Assembly: GCF_009183365.2 (NCBI RefSeq)
Contig: NZ_CP068230.1
Location: 2,261,001 to 2,325,000, forward strand
Direction: 5' to 3'
DNA length: 64,000 nucleotides
Origin: Shewanella algae
Lineage (GTDB): Bacteria > Pseudomonadota > Gammaproteobacteria > Enterobacterales > Shewanellaceae
The position numbers and the translations under genes were made by a program. Positions 26,332 through 34,466 of this stretch are shown in pieces; within the stretch, counting starts at the first letter, position 1; each line of letters begins with the position of its first letter. The notes beneath the pieces were generated by a model that saw nothing but the letters and a program-made list of their open reading frames with translations, was not told where the DNA came from and made no database searches.

Positions 26332-27366
26332 ATGAAAACAAAAATAAAAACTCTTGCCCTGAGCCTGGGACTCCTGTTACCTGGGTTGCTGCCGGCCTGG
26401 GCGGCCGAGGTTCCTTTTGCGATTGCCATTCATGGTGGCGCCGGCACTATTTCCAAGGCGGCCTTGACTGAAGAGCAGCAAAAAGCCTACCGCGACAAGC
26501 TGACGGAAGCCGTCAATGCCGGTTATAAGGTGCTGGATAAGGGCGGCGCCAGTATGGAGGCGGTGCAGGCTGCCATCAGGGTGCTGGAAGACAGTCCCTT
26601 GTTTAATGCCGGAGTCGGTGCCGTGTATACCTTTGATGGTGCTCATGAACTGGATGCCTCCATTATGGACGGCAAGAGCATGAATGCCGGTGCAGTGGCC
26701 GGGGTTAAACATATACGTCATCCAATCGATCTCGCCAGAGCCGTGATGGACAAGTCAGAGCACGTGATGCTCTCGGGGGCGGGCGCCGAAGAGTTCGCCC
26801 TGACGTTGGGAATGGAGCTGGTGCCCGGCAATCGCTTTGACAGCGAAGCGCGCTATCAGCAGCTTCTTGATGCCAAGGCCAAAATCAACGCCGCCGAAGC
26901 CAATAAAGACTTTCAGGCGCGTCTTAGCCCTCTGGATCTCGATTACAAGTTCGGTACCGTTGGCGCAGTGGCATTGGATAAGCAGGGCAACCTGGCAGCC
27001 GGGACCTCGACCGGCGGCATGACAGCCAAACGTTATGGCCGCATCGGTGATTCACCTGTGATAGGTGCCGGCACTTATGCCGAGAACGGTGTCTGCGCCG
27101 TTTCGGCGACCGGCCACGGTGAGTACTTCATCCGTTTCCATGTGGCCGGCGATATCTGCGCCAGGGCCAAATATCAGCAAAAATCGATTTTGCAGGCTGC
27201 CGATGAAGTGATCAACCAGCGGCTGATCTCTGCCGGCGGCAGTGGCGGGGTGATCGCCATTGACCAAAGGGGCAATGTGGCAACGCCGTTCAATACCGAA
27301 GGTATGTACCGTGCCTGGCGCAAGAGCAATCAAGCGGCGGAAGTGATGATCTGGCGGGATAACTAA
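26332..27366 (+). CDS. Isoaspartyl peptidase / L-asparaginase (Ntn hydrolase), exported
   Basis: A 344-residue plant-type asparaginase/beta-aspartyl peptidase (family T2). It should self-cleave before the nucleophile Thr209 in FGTVGAVALD to give alpha and beta subunits, then remove isoaspartyl residues from dipeptides or deamidate asparagine. Other family marks: AIHGGAGT, NAGVGAVYT, GGMTAKRYGRIGDSPVIGAGTYA. Unlike E. coli IaaA it has a clear signal peptide (MKTKIKTLALSLGLLLPGLL...AWAA), so it acts in the periplasm, perhaps in peptide scavenging. It is divergent from tamA. Confidence 0.93.
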   Translation: MKTKIKTLALSLGLLLPGLLPAWAAEVPFAIAIHGGAGTISKAALTEEQQKAYRDKLTEAVNAGYKVLDKGGASMEAVQAAIRVLEDSPLFNAGVGAVYTFDGAHELDASIMDGKSMNAGAVAGVKHIRHPIDLARAVMDKSEHVMLSGAGAEEFALTLGMELVPGNRFDSEARYQQLLDAKAKINAAEANKDFQARLSPLDLDYKFGTVGAVALDKQGNLAAGTSTGGMTAKRYGRIGDSPVIGAGTYAENGVCAVSATGHGEYFIRFHVAGDICARAKYQQKSILQAADEVINQRLISAGGSGGVIAIDQRGNVATPFNTEGMYRAWRKSNQAAEVMIWRDN

Positions 27367-27461
27367 AATTTTGGATTGAGGCAATCGCTGTTGGCTTGAA
27401 CCCCAAGGGCAAAATATTGGCTACACTGAACAATGAAGCCGTTTTGAACTTGGGGAAAGCT

Positions 27462-27878
27462 ATGGATTCGATAAAAATACGTGATCATATGGACCGTCAG
27501 CCTGTGTTGCTGAAGGCGGATATGTCGATAGCCACTGCGGTGGAAAAACTGCTTGAGGCCAATAAGGGCGGGGCCCCCGTGGTGGATGCCAGCGGCAGTC
27601 TGGTGGGCTTTTTGTCACAGCAAGACTGCATGGCCGCCATGCTCAAGAGCAGTTATCACTGCGATCTGACCGCCGTGGTGCGCGACTGCATGCGCGCCGA
27701 TGTCCTTTGGGTCAGGCCGGATGACAGCATATTGCAGCTGGCCGAGCAGATGCTGGGGCAGAAGCCGAAAATATACCCTGTGGTGGAAGATGGCCGGGTG
27801 GTGGGCACCATCAACCGTACCAATGTGCTCAAGGCCATGAATATCTATATGCAGCAGTGTTATTTGACTCCGGCCTGA
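27462..27878 (+). CDS. CBS-domain pair protein
   Basis: A 138-residue cytoplasmic protein made almost wholly of two CBS motifs (about 10-65 and 75-130: APVVDASGSLVGFLSQQD and YPVVEDGRVVGTINRTN). CBS pairs bind adenosine nucleotides and act as energy or ligand sensors; the target is unknown. I start at the ATG at 27462, which has GGGGAAAG at correct spacing; the frame extends further upstream but without a ribosome binding site. Confidence 0.85.
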   Translation: MDSIKIRDHMDRQPVLLKADMSIATAVEKLLEANKGGAPVVDASGSLVGFLSQQDCMAAMLKSSYHCDLTAVVRDCMRADVLWVRPDDSILQLAEQMLGQKPKIYPVVEDGRVVGTINRTNVLKAMNIYMQQCYLTPA

Positions 27879-27987
27879 CAACTGCGCTTGATTTGACTGA
27901 AATTTGGGCATTATCAGTCAGTAAGCATACCCAAGACGGCGTATCCTTGTTAGGATCGCCGTTTTTGATCCCCAATGGACACAGGTT

Positions 27988-30900
27988 TTGAACGCTAAGC
28001 TGCACCCACTCTCCCGCGAATATCTGGATCTCTGCTTTCAGGCCGATGCGGCGCGCATTCGCCGCAGCTTGTTTCGCTTGAAAAAAAGCCCCGACTCAGA
28101 AGCCAAACAGCAAAAACTCGCCGAGCTCAGTGAAGCTGCGGTGCAGGCTTATGAAAGGGCGCAGCAAAGGCTGGCAGACAGGCCTGTCATCGAGTATCCG
28201 GATGAGCTGCCGGTGTCACAAAAGCGCGATGAAATCGCCTCGGCCATCATCAATCATCAGGTGGTGATAGTGGCCGGTGAGACCGGCTCGGGCAAGACCA
28301 CTCAGCTGCCCAAAATCTGCCTCGACTTGGGGCTTGGCAGCCGTGGTCTGATTGGCCACACTCAGCCCAGGCGGCTGGCGGCCCGCAGTGTGGCCAGCCG
28401 GGTTGCCGATGAACTCAAGACAGAGCTGGGTCAGGCGGTGGGTTTTAAGGTTCGTTTCGCCGATGCGGTTTCCCAGGACTCCTATATCAAGTTGATGACA
28501 GACGGTATCCTGCTGGCAGAACTGGCATCGGATAAATGGCTCAGTCAGTATGATTGCCTCATCATAGACGAGGCCCATGAGCGCAGTCTCAACATCGACT
28601 TTATTCTGGGTTATCTGAAGCAAATTTTGCAAAAGCGCCCGGATCTCAAGTTGATCATCACCTCGGCCACCATAGATGTGGAGCGCTTTTCCAGGCATTT
28701 TGACAATGCGCCCGTGGTGGAAGTGTCCGGCCGCACCTATCCGGTGGAAACCCGCTATCGCCCCCTGCTGCAGGATGACGACGCCGACTTGGATCTGATG
28801 GACGGCATCTTTGCCGCCGTCGATGAACTCTGTCGCGAAGGCCCGGGGGACATTCTGATTTTCATGAACGGCGAGCGCGAAATCCGCGATACCGCCGAGC
28901 AGCTGAAAAAGCGTAACCTGCGCGATACCGAGATCTTGCCGCTTTATGCCCGTTTGTCATACGGCGAGCAGTCCAAGGTATTCAAGTCGCATCCAGGGCG
29001 GCGCATTGTATTGGCCACCAACGTGGCCGAAACCTCGCTGACTGTGCCCGGGATCCGCTATGTTATCGACCCGGGTACCGCCAGGATAAGTCGCTACAGC
29101 TATCGCACCAAGGTGCAGCGTTTGCCGATTGAGCCCATCTCCCAGGCCAGTGCCAATCAACGCCAGGGACGTTGCGGCCGGGTTGGGCCGGGGATCTGTA
29201 TTCGCCTCTATGACGAACAGGACTTTATTAATCGGCCGGAGTTTACCGATCCTGAAATTCTGCGTACCAACCTGGCATCCGTGATCCTGCAGATGTTGGC
29301 CATAGGCCTGGGTGACATTGAGGGCTTCCCCTTCATTCAGCCTCCGGATCCGCGCCATATCCGCGACGGCTTCCTGCTGCTCGAAGAGTTGCAGGCGGTG
29401 AGCAAGCACAAAGGGGCGCTGAAACTGACCCCGCTCGGGCGCGATCTGGCGAAGATCCCGGTCGATCCCCGCCTGGCACGCATGGTGCTTGAGGCCAACA
29501 AGCTGGGTTGTCTGCATGAAGTGATGGTGATTGTCGCCGGGTTATCGATTCAGGATCCCCGCGAGCGGCCACATGAGAAGAAACAGGCCGCCGATGAGGC
29601 CCATCGCCGTTTTGCCGATAAAGACTCCGACTTTGTCGCCTGGCTCAATCTGTGGCAGTACCTCAAAGAGCAACAGAAGAGTCTGTCATCCAGCCAGTTC
29701 CGCAAGCAGGTGAAGGTCGAGTATCTGGCCTATTTGCGTATTCGCGAATGGCAGGATCTCTATGCCCAGCTGCGTCAAAGTGTGCACGACCTCAAGTGGC
29801 GCCTCAACAGTCAGGCCGCCGAATATGAGCCGCTGCACCAGGCGCTGCTCTCGGGGCTGCTGAGCCATATCGGCTTCAAGGACAAAGACAACGAGTATCT
29901 GGGTGCCCGCAACCGGCGCTTCTTTGTGTTTCCCGGCTCGCCGCTGGCCAAGAAGGGCCCCAAGTGGATTATGGCGGCCGAGCTTACCGAAACATCACGC
30001 CTGTTCGCCCGTACCTGCGCCCGTATAGACCCTGTATGGCTCGAGTCTCTGGCGGCGCATCTGGTCAAGAAGCAGCACATCGAGCCCCATTTCGAAGCCA
30101 AACAGGGTAGTGTGATCGCCCTGGAAAATCAGGTGCTCTATGGCCTCACCATAGTCAATCGCCGCCGGGTACAGTTTGGCCCGCTGGAGCCGGTTAAGGC
30201 TCGGGAAATCTTTATTCGCTCGGCTCTGGCCGAGGGTGAGCTGCGCTGCAATGAAGCCTTCTTCAAGGCCAACCAGGCGTTGCTCGAAGAGGTGGAAGAT
30301 CTCGAACATAAGTCGCGGCGGCGCGACATTCTGGTGGATACAGACGCCTTGTTCGCCTTCTACGATGAACGCATTCCACAAGGGATATACAACCAGCCCA
30401 AATTCAACACCTGGTGGAAACAGGCCAGGAGAGAGACCCCTGAGCTGCTCAATTTCAGCCGCGAACTCTTGATGCAAAGGGATGACACCCATGTATCGGC
30501 ATTGGACTTCCCCGACAGCTGGCAGCAGGGCAATCTCAGCCTTAAGCTGAGTTACCATTTTGAACCGGCGGCCGAGGATGACGGCGTCTCTGTGCTTATT
30601 CCGGTGGCGCTGCTCAATCAGTTGGATGAAACCGATTTTGACTGGCAGGTGCCGGGGCTCAGGGAGGAGAAGTGTGTTACCCTGATCAAGTCCTTGCCCA
30701 AACCGCTGCGGCGCAATTTTGTGCCGGCGCCGGATTATGCCCGCGCCTGTGTGCAGGCGATGGAACCTTTTGCCCAGCCTTTGTTGCCCTCCCTGTGCAA
30801 ACAGCTGTTGAGAATGAGTGGCACCCGTGTCAATCCGGAGGATTTCGATCTCAACGCCATTGCAGACCATCTGAAGATGAACTTCAAGGTGGAAGACGAT

Positions 30901-31863
30901 AAGGGCAAGCTCTTGGCCCAGAGCCGGGATCTCGACAGCCTCAAGGCATCATTGCAGGGGCAGGTAAACCAGGCGATACGCAAGGTTGCCGACAAGGGCA
31001 TAGAGCAAAACGCCCTGACCGAATGGAACTTTGGCGACCTGCCGAAAGAATATCAAAGCCGCAAAGGCAGCTATGAGGTGAAGGCGTTCCCCGCCTTGGT
31101 GGATGCCGGTGATACAGTTTCGATCAAATTATTTGATGACGAACAGCAGGCACTTTCCCAACACAGACAAGGGCTGAGAAAGCTGCTGCTTATCAATATT
31201 CCATCGCCGGTGAAACATCTACAGCAGGCCTTGCCCAACAAGGCCAAACTGGCGATGTATTTCAATCCATTCGGCCAGGTGCAGATACTGATAGATGACA
31301 TTATTGCCGCGGCAATTCAGCAGCTTTTGGATGAGCAGCAGTTGGATGTCCGCAGCGCCGATGACTTTGCCAAAGCCAAGGAGATTGTCAGGGCCGAGCT
31401 CAATGAAACCGCCGCGGCCATCGCCCTCAAGGTAGAGCAGATTTTGACCTTGCACCAGAAGATCCGTAAGCGTCTCAAGGGCAAAATCAGCCTGGATATC
31501 GCCTTTGCCATGAGTGATATTCAAAGCCAATTGGACGCCCTGGTGTTCAAGGGATTTGTTGAAGCTTCCGGTTGGCGCCGTCTTGGCGATCTGATCCGCT
31601 ATCTCAAGGCGATTGAGCTGCGCCTGGACAAGCTGCCGGTGGATCCCAACCGTGACCGTTTGCATCTGCACAGCATTCACAACGCCGAGACAGAGTTCAA
31701 GGCCGCGCTTGCCAAGGTGCCGCGCAGCCAGGCGGTACCGGAGGCACTGGCCGAGGTGCGCTGGATGCTGGAAGAGTACAGGGTCAGCTGTTTTGCTCAG
31801 AGTCTGGGCACTGCCTATCCGATATCGGAAAAGCGCATCCTTAACCAGTTGCAGCAGTTTTAA
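27988..31863 (+). CDS. hrpA: ATP-dependent RNA helicase HrpA
   Basis: A 1291-residue DEAH-box helicase. Motif I GETGSGKTTQLPK (residues about 97-109), Ia TQPRRLAARSVA, II DEAH, III ITSATID, VI NQRQGRCGRVGPG, followed by helicase-associated/OB regions and a long C-terminal DUF3418 region ending LNQLQQF. Length and order match bacterial HrpA, which resolves stalled or collided ribosomes (family knowledge). The start is a TTG at 27988 with a poor ribosome binding site; no better in-frame start exists nearby, so the N-terminus is uncertain by a few residues. Confidence 0.96.
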   Translation: MNAKLHPLSREYLDLCFQADAARIRRSLFRLKKSPDSEAKQQKLAELSEAAVQAYERAQQRLADRPVIEYPDELPVSQKRDEIASAIINHQVVIVAGETGSGKTTQLPKICLDLGLGSRGLIGHTQPRRLAARSVASRVADELKTELGQAVGFKVRFADAVSQDSYIKLMTDGILLAELASDKWLSQYDCLIIDEAHERSLNIDFILGYLKQILQKRPDLKLIITSATIDVERFSRHFDNAPVVEVSGRTYPVETRYRPLLQDDDADLDLMDGIFAAVDELCREGPGDILIFMNGEREIRDTAEQLKKRNLRDTEILPLYARLSYGEQSKVFKSHPGRRIVLATNVAETSLTVPGIRYVIDPGTARISRYSYRTKVQRLPIEPISQASANQRQGRCGRVGPGICIRLYDEQDFINRPEFTDPEILRTNLASVILQMLAIGLGDIEGFPFIQPPDPRHIRDGFLLLEELQAVSKHKGALKLTPLGRDLAKIPVDPRLARMVLEANKLGCLHEVMVIVAGLSIQDPRERPHEKKQAADEAHRRFADKDSDFVAWLNLWQYLKEQQKSLSSSQFRKQVKVEYLAYLRIREWQDLYAQLRQSVHDLKWRLNSQAAEYEPLHQALLSGLLSHIGFKDKDNEYLGARNRRFFVFPGSPLAKKGPKWIMAAELTETSRLFARTCARIDPVWLESLAAHLVKKQHIEPHFEAKQGSVIALENQVLYGLTIVNRRRVQFGPLEPVKAREIFIRSALAEGELRCNEAFFKANQALLEEVEDLEHKSRRRDILVDTDALFAFYDERIPQGIYNQPKFNTWWKQARRETPELLNFSRELLMQRDDTHVSALDFPDSWQQGNLSLKLSYHFEPAAEDDGVSVLIPVALLNQLDETDFDWQVPGLREEKCVTLIKSLPKPLRRNFVPAPDYARACVQAMEPFAQPLLPSLCKQLLRMSGTRVNPEDFDLNAIADHLKMNFKVEDDKGKLLAQSRDLDSLKASLQGQVNQAIRKVADKGIEQNALTEWNFGDLPKEYQSRKGSYEVKAFPALVDAGDTVSIKLFDDEQQALSQHRQGLRKLLLINIPSPVKHLQQALPNKAKLAMYFNPFGQVQILIDDIIAAAIQQLLDEQQLDVRSADDFAKAKEIVRAELNETAAAIALKVEQILTLHQKIRKRLKGKISLDIAFAMSDIQSQLDALVFKGFVEASGWRRLGDLIRYLKAIELRLDKLPVDPNRDRLHLHSIHNAETEFKAALAKVPRSQAVPEALAEVRWMLEEYRVSCFAQSLGTAYPISEKRILNQLQQF

Positions 31864-31899
31864 CTGGACAGCTGCAGCTGGCTCCTAAAGTGGACCCGA

Positions 31900-31961
31900 T
31901 AAAAAAACAGGCGGGCCCAGAGCACAGCAAGAACAATACAGTGCCTGCTGGTGCCCGCCTG
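31900..31961 (-). terminator. Terminator of nrfA
   Basis: A perfect 9-bp stem CAGGCGGGC/GCCCGCCTG encloses 36 bases with some inner pairing. On the minus strand it runs into seven Ts. It lies 115 bases past the nrfA stop; the segment 31962-32075 holds nothing else. Confidence 0.75.
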
Positions 31962-32075
31962 GTAAACGGCCATATTTCCCACCGCGGCTATTGTTGAACG
32001 CCGCTTATTCCCAATCAAAATTGCATGTTTTGATTAAGGCTTGGCTCTCATCCCGGCTATTGTTCACCTTGCCGC

Positions 32076-33425
32076 TCAATAGCCGAAGTTTGCAGCCTTG
32101 GACCAATGTTTTTTCACTTCAGTCTCGATAAAGGCTTGCTTCTCCTCGGTCAGTTTTTCCAGCTCTACGCCTATGGCGGCCTGCGCCTTGGCCTTGGTAC
32201 TGTAGTCCGGATAATCGACTCGGGTTACGCCAAGGTCGGCATTCAGCTTGCTCAATATCTCTCTGGCAGCGTGGATCTGCTCTAAGCCCTTGTCCAGCAA
32301 GGCTTCACCCTCTTTGGCGTTGTGGGCGTGAATACCGTGGGATGACATGGCAAAGTCCCAGCGCCACTGTGCATGTCGTATCCCCATGATGGCATAGCCT
32401 ATCTGTTGCCATTGGGCCCCTGCCTTCCAGGCGGCGCCGGCTTCATAATGGGCCTTGATAAGCAGTTCCTGCAACTGCTGCGCCTTGGCTTCCAGCAGCG
32501 CCTTGTTGTCGGTAATCAGCTGGGTAATTTGCTGCTGACTCTGGTGACAACTGCTGCAATTGGCCGCTTCAAAGTCCGGCAGATGGTTGGTTATCTTGTG
32601 GTTGGTGAAAGATTTGCCGTCGGCGCTGGTTTCCTGGGTCATATGACAGGTGACACAACTGATACCAGCCTTGGCGTGGGCGCTGCGATTCCAATGTTCA
32701 AACTCGGGATGGCGCGCCTTCACCAGCGGCGTTCTCGATACCGGGTGCACCCACTCGAAAAACTGCCGGGCATCATAATACTTTTCTATCTCATCGGCGC
32801 TGTTGCCGAAGATCCAGGGGATATTGACCTTGTCCTGACGCTCAGGCTGGAAGTAATAAGTGACATGGCATTGGCCGCAAACCTGTGATTGCTGCATCGA
32901 CTGATTTTGTTCACCAAAGGGTTTGTGCACTTTGGCCATGGCGTCCTGGGCATGAGGTCTTGGCAGTGTCAGTTCAGCTGAGCCCTGGGTATGGCAATCG
33001 GAGCAGTACACAGGGTTTTGGATTTCCGGACCCAGCTCGGCAAAGCTCTTGGCCGAGAAGCCTTCGACGCCCAGCTCTTTCATCAGCCTGGGCGCATCCG
33101 GCGTCTTGCAGGTCCAACAGCTGGCCGACAGGGCTCTTTCACCAGCCTTGGGGCTAACACCACTGCGCAGACTGTGACTGACATCGGCGACGGCAAAGTG
33201 GTGCCCTCTGGGGCTATGGTACTCCTTGGCATAAGCCGAGCCGGCCCAGAGGATGACGCTGGCAGGGTTTTTCTCAAGCATATCTTCCCGCTGCAGTTTT
33301 TCGGCGGTTTGGGCCCAGGTCTGATATTGCAGACTCGATGTTTTGTCTGCTGCGACAACAGAAAATGACAGGCTCAGGCCGAGCAAAATGGGGAGTGTGG
33401 CAGCAGAGTGGGGGAAGGGATTCAC
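32076..33425 (-). CDS. nrfA: Pentaheme cytochrome c nitrite reductase NrfA-type
   Basis: A 449-residue periplasmic enzyme reducing nitrite to ammonium with six electrons. After a signal peptide (ending VVAADK) come the active-site heme motif CWTCK (Lys instead of His) and four CxxCH motifs: CSDCH, CGQCH, CVTCH, CSSCH. HWNRSAHAKAGISCVTCH and SHGIHAHNAKEG supply distal ligands and calcium-site neighbours. The start is GTG at 33425 with AAGGAG upstream. As I recall it, the sequence differs clearly from the usual Shewanella NrfA, so this may be a second paralogue. It is divergent from napEDABC and probably receives electrons from NapC or CymA. Confidence 0.93.
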   Translation of the reverse strand: MNPFPHSAATLPILLGLSLSFSVVAADKTSSLQYQTWAQTAEKLQREDMLEKNPASVILWAGSAYAKEYHSPRGHHFAVADVSHSLRSGVSPKAGERALSASCWTCKTPDAPRLMKELGVEGFSAKSFAELGPEIQNPVYCSDCHTQGSAELTLPRPHAQDAMAKVHKPFGEQNQSMQQSQVCGQCHVTYYFQPERQDKVNIPWIFGNSADEIEKYYDARQFFEWVHPVSRTPLVKARHPEFEHWNRSAHAKAGISCVTCHMTQETSADGKSFTNHKITNHLPDFEAANCSSCHQSQQQITQLITDNKALLEAKAQQLQELLIKAHYEAGAAWKAGAQWQQIGYAIMGIRHAQWRWDFAMSSHGIHAHNAKEGEALLDKGLEQIHAAREILSKLNADLGVTRVDYPDYSTKAKAQAAIGVELEKLTEEKQAFIETEVKKHWSKAANFGY

Positions 33426-33819
33426 TAAAGGCTCTCCTTGGTTGGGCGACGTACAATCAGGCGTGTGAAATCTGCCCTGAAATTAAAAGATTTAACTAAA
33501 ATGCATGATAATGCTAAGGTTCCACGCCGGTCGCTGCAACGGCAAGATACTGTTTTTACTGAGTTCTGTGACATAGAACAGGATTCTGTTTCGCCCTTGA
33601 TTGCCGAACTATGCCTTTAAAGCCTGCCCCGGCTGGGCTCTACTCCCTAATGGATATTTTGCTCATTTCGTTGGTTTTTTGACCGCTATTTATTGGCGAA
33701 ATAGCCACTTCTTTGCTGTATTTCATGTAAGCCTGAATAGCTAAAAACGGAAAATGTCGAAATTACAATCGATTGAGGCGGTTGAAAGCTGTGATATCCG
33801 TCTTTTGCCGGCTATTTAT

Positions 33820-33833
33820 ATGATCCAGATCAA
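33820..33833. promoter_or_regulatory. FNR/EtrA-like site
   Basis: ATGAT-CCAG-ATCAA matches 9 of 10 consensus bases of TTGAT-N4-ATCAA. It is centred at 33826.5, about -73.5 relative to the predicted nap start near 33900. It could serve either divergent unit. Confidence 0.7.
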
Positions 33834-33847
33834 CGGCATCAGGTGTT

Positions 33848-33863
33848 TACCAACTTGGGGGTA
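33848..33863. promoter_or_regulatory. NarP-like 7-2-7 site upstream of nap
   Basis: TACCAAC-TT-GGGGGTA is an inverted pair of TACYYMT-type heptamers, with full TAC/GTA ends and partial inner matches. Its centre is 33855.5. With the -10 at 33888-33893 and a start near 33900, it lies at -44.5, the position of the NarP site at the E. coli nap promoter as I recall it. Confidence 0.6.
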
Positions 33864-33887
33864 TACAGTTTGTTAACACTTTGCCTT

Positions 33888-33893
33888 TATGAT
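33888..33893 (+). promoter_or_regulatory. -10 element of the nap promoter
   Basis: TATGAT is a good -10 hexamer placing transcription start near 33900. There is no clear -35, as expected for an activator-dependent promoter. Confidence 0.5.
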
Positions 33894-34007
33894 TGAAACC
33901 GAAAAACAAGTTGCATTTCAAAGGCGGCTTTAATCTGCCTGGCTTGGCGGCAGTTGCCCTGGAACAGCACAGCAGCAAGCCATCTTCATAGCGCCTAGGG
34001 AGGAGCC

Positions 34008-34170
34008 ATGAGCGAGACACCGAGTACTGATGAAAAACGTCTGGAGCTGAAGATATTTATCTTCCTGACGGTTTTTTTTGGCACCCCTGCTGTCGGTTTT
34101 ACTGGTCAGCGGTCTGGGCTTTGCCATCTGGTTCAGTCAAATTTTAACCGGTCCACCGGGAGCCGGTTAA
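34008..34170 (+). pseudogene. napE: napE, frameshifted at a T8 tract
   Basis: It starts at ATG 34008 after GGGAGGAGCC, a strong ribosome binding site. Read straight, it gives MSETPSTDEKRLELKIFIFL, then an unrelated tail ending at TAA 34181. If one T is dropped from the T8 run at 34072-34079, the frame continues as a transmembrane helix and tail ending GFAIWFSQILTGPPGAG with a stop at 34168-34170. That makes a 53-residue single-pass protein of NapE type. NapE is a small inner-membrane protein of unknown role in nap operons. The break may be a real frameshift, a slippage-rescued gene or a base-calling error. Confidence 0.8.
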
Positions 34171-34208
34171 CGCCAGCATAACGAGAGTCCTTAAAACAGG
34201 GGAACGAG

Positions 34209-34466
34209 ATGAGTAGGGAATTGCATGTCAGCAGCCTGATCCTTCAGGTGATGCCACCCAAGATGGCCAGCGTTCGTCAGCAAATTCTGTCATTCGGCAA
34301 TGCCGAGTTGTCGGTTAACGATGAAAGCAAACTGGTTGTGGTGCTGGAAGGCCCGACCGAACAGGCGATCCTCGCCACCATGGACAAGATCAATGCCCTC
34401 AAGGGGGTGATCTCCACCGCTATGGTGTATCACCAGTGTGAACAGCTCGAAGAGGAAGAGCAATGA
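34209..34466 (+). CDS. napD: NapA maturation chaperone NapD
   Basis: An 85-residue cytoplasmic chaperone that binds the Tat signal of NapA and times its export after cofactor insertion. It has the ferredoxin-like pattern of the family (LHVSSLILQVMPPKMASV..., TMDKINALKGVISTAMVYH) and an acidic tail (EQLEEEEQ). GGGGAACGAG precedes the ATG. It overlaps the napA start by 4 bases. Confidence 0.92.
   Translation: MSRELHVSSLILQVMPPKMASVRQQILSFGNAELSVNDESKLVVVLEGPTEQAILATMDKINALKGVISTAMVYHQCEQLEEEEQ

Larger units (their letters stand above)
33426..34007. promoter_or_regulatory. nrfA-nap divergent regulatory region
   Basis: 582 non-coding bases between two divergent anaerobic respiration units. On the nap side it carries an FNR-like site, a NarP-like 7-2-7 site and a -10 element (separate entries), then a leader of about 108 nt. 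On the nrfA side I see only an imperfect palindrome, GTTCT-GTGACAT-AGAAC (33563-33579), and AT-rich DNA. No ORF here is convincing. Confidence 0.7.

Noticed and set aside
33563..33579. GTTCT-GTGACAT-AGAAC as a CRP or LexA-like site for nrfA
   Set aside because: Matches to either consensus are too weak to assign.
33930..34127. A 65-codon minus-strand frame over the nap leader and napE
   Set aside because: It overlaps napE antisense, lacks a ribosome binding site and is better explained by the two-frame NapE reading.
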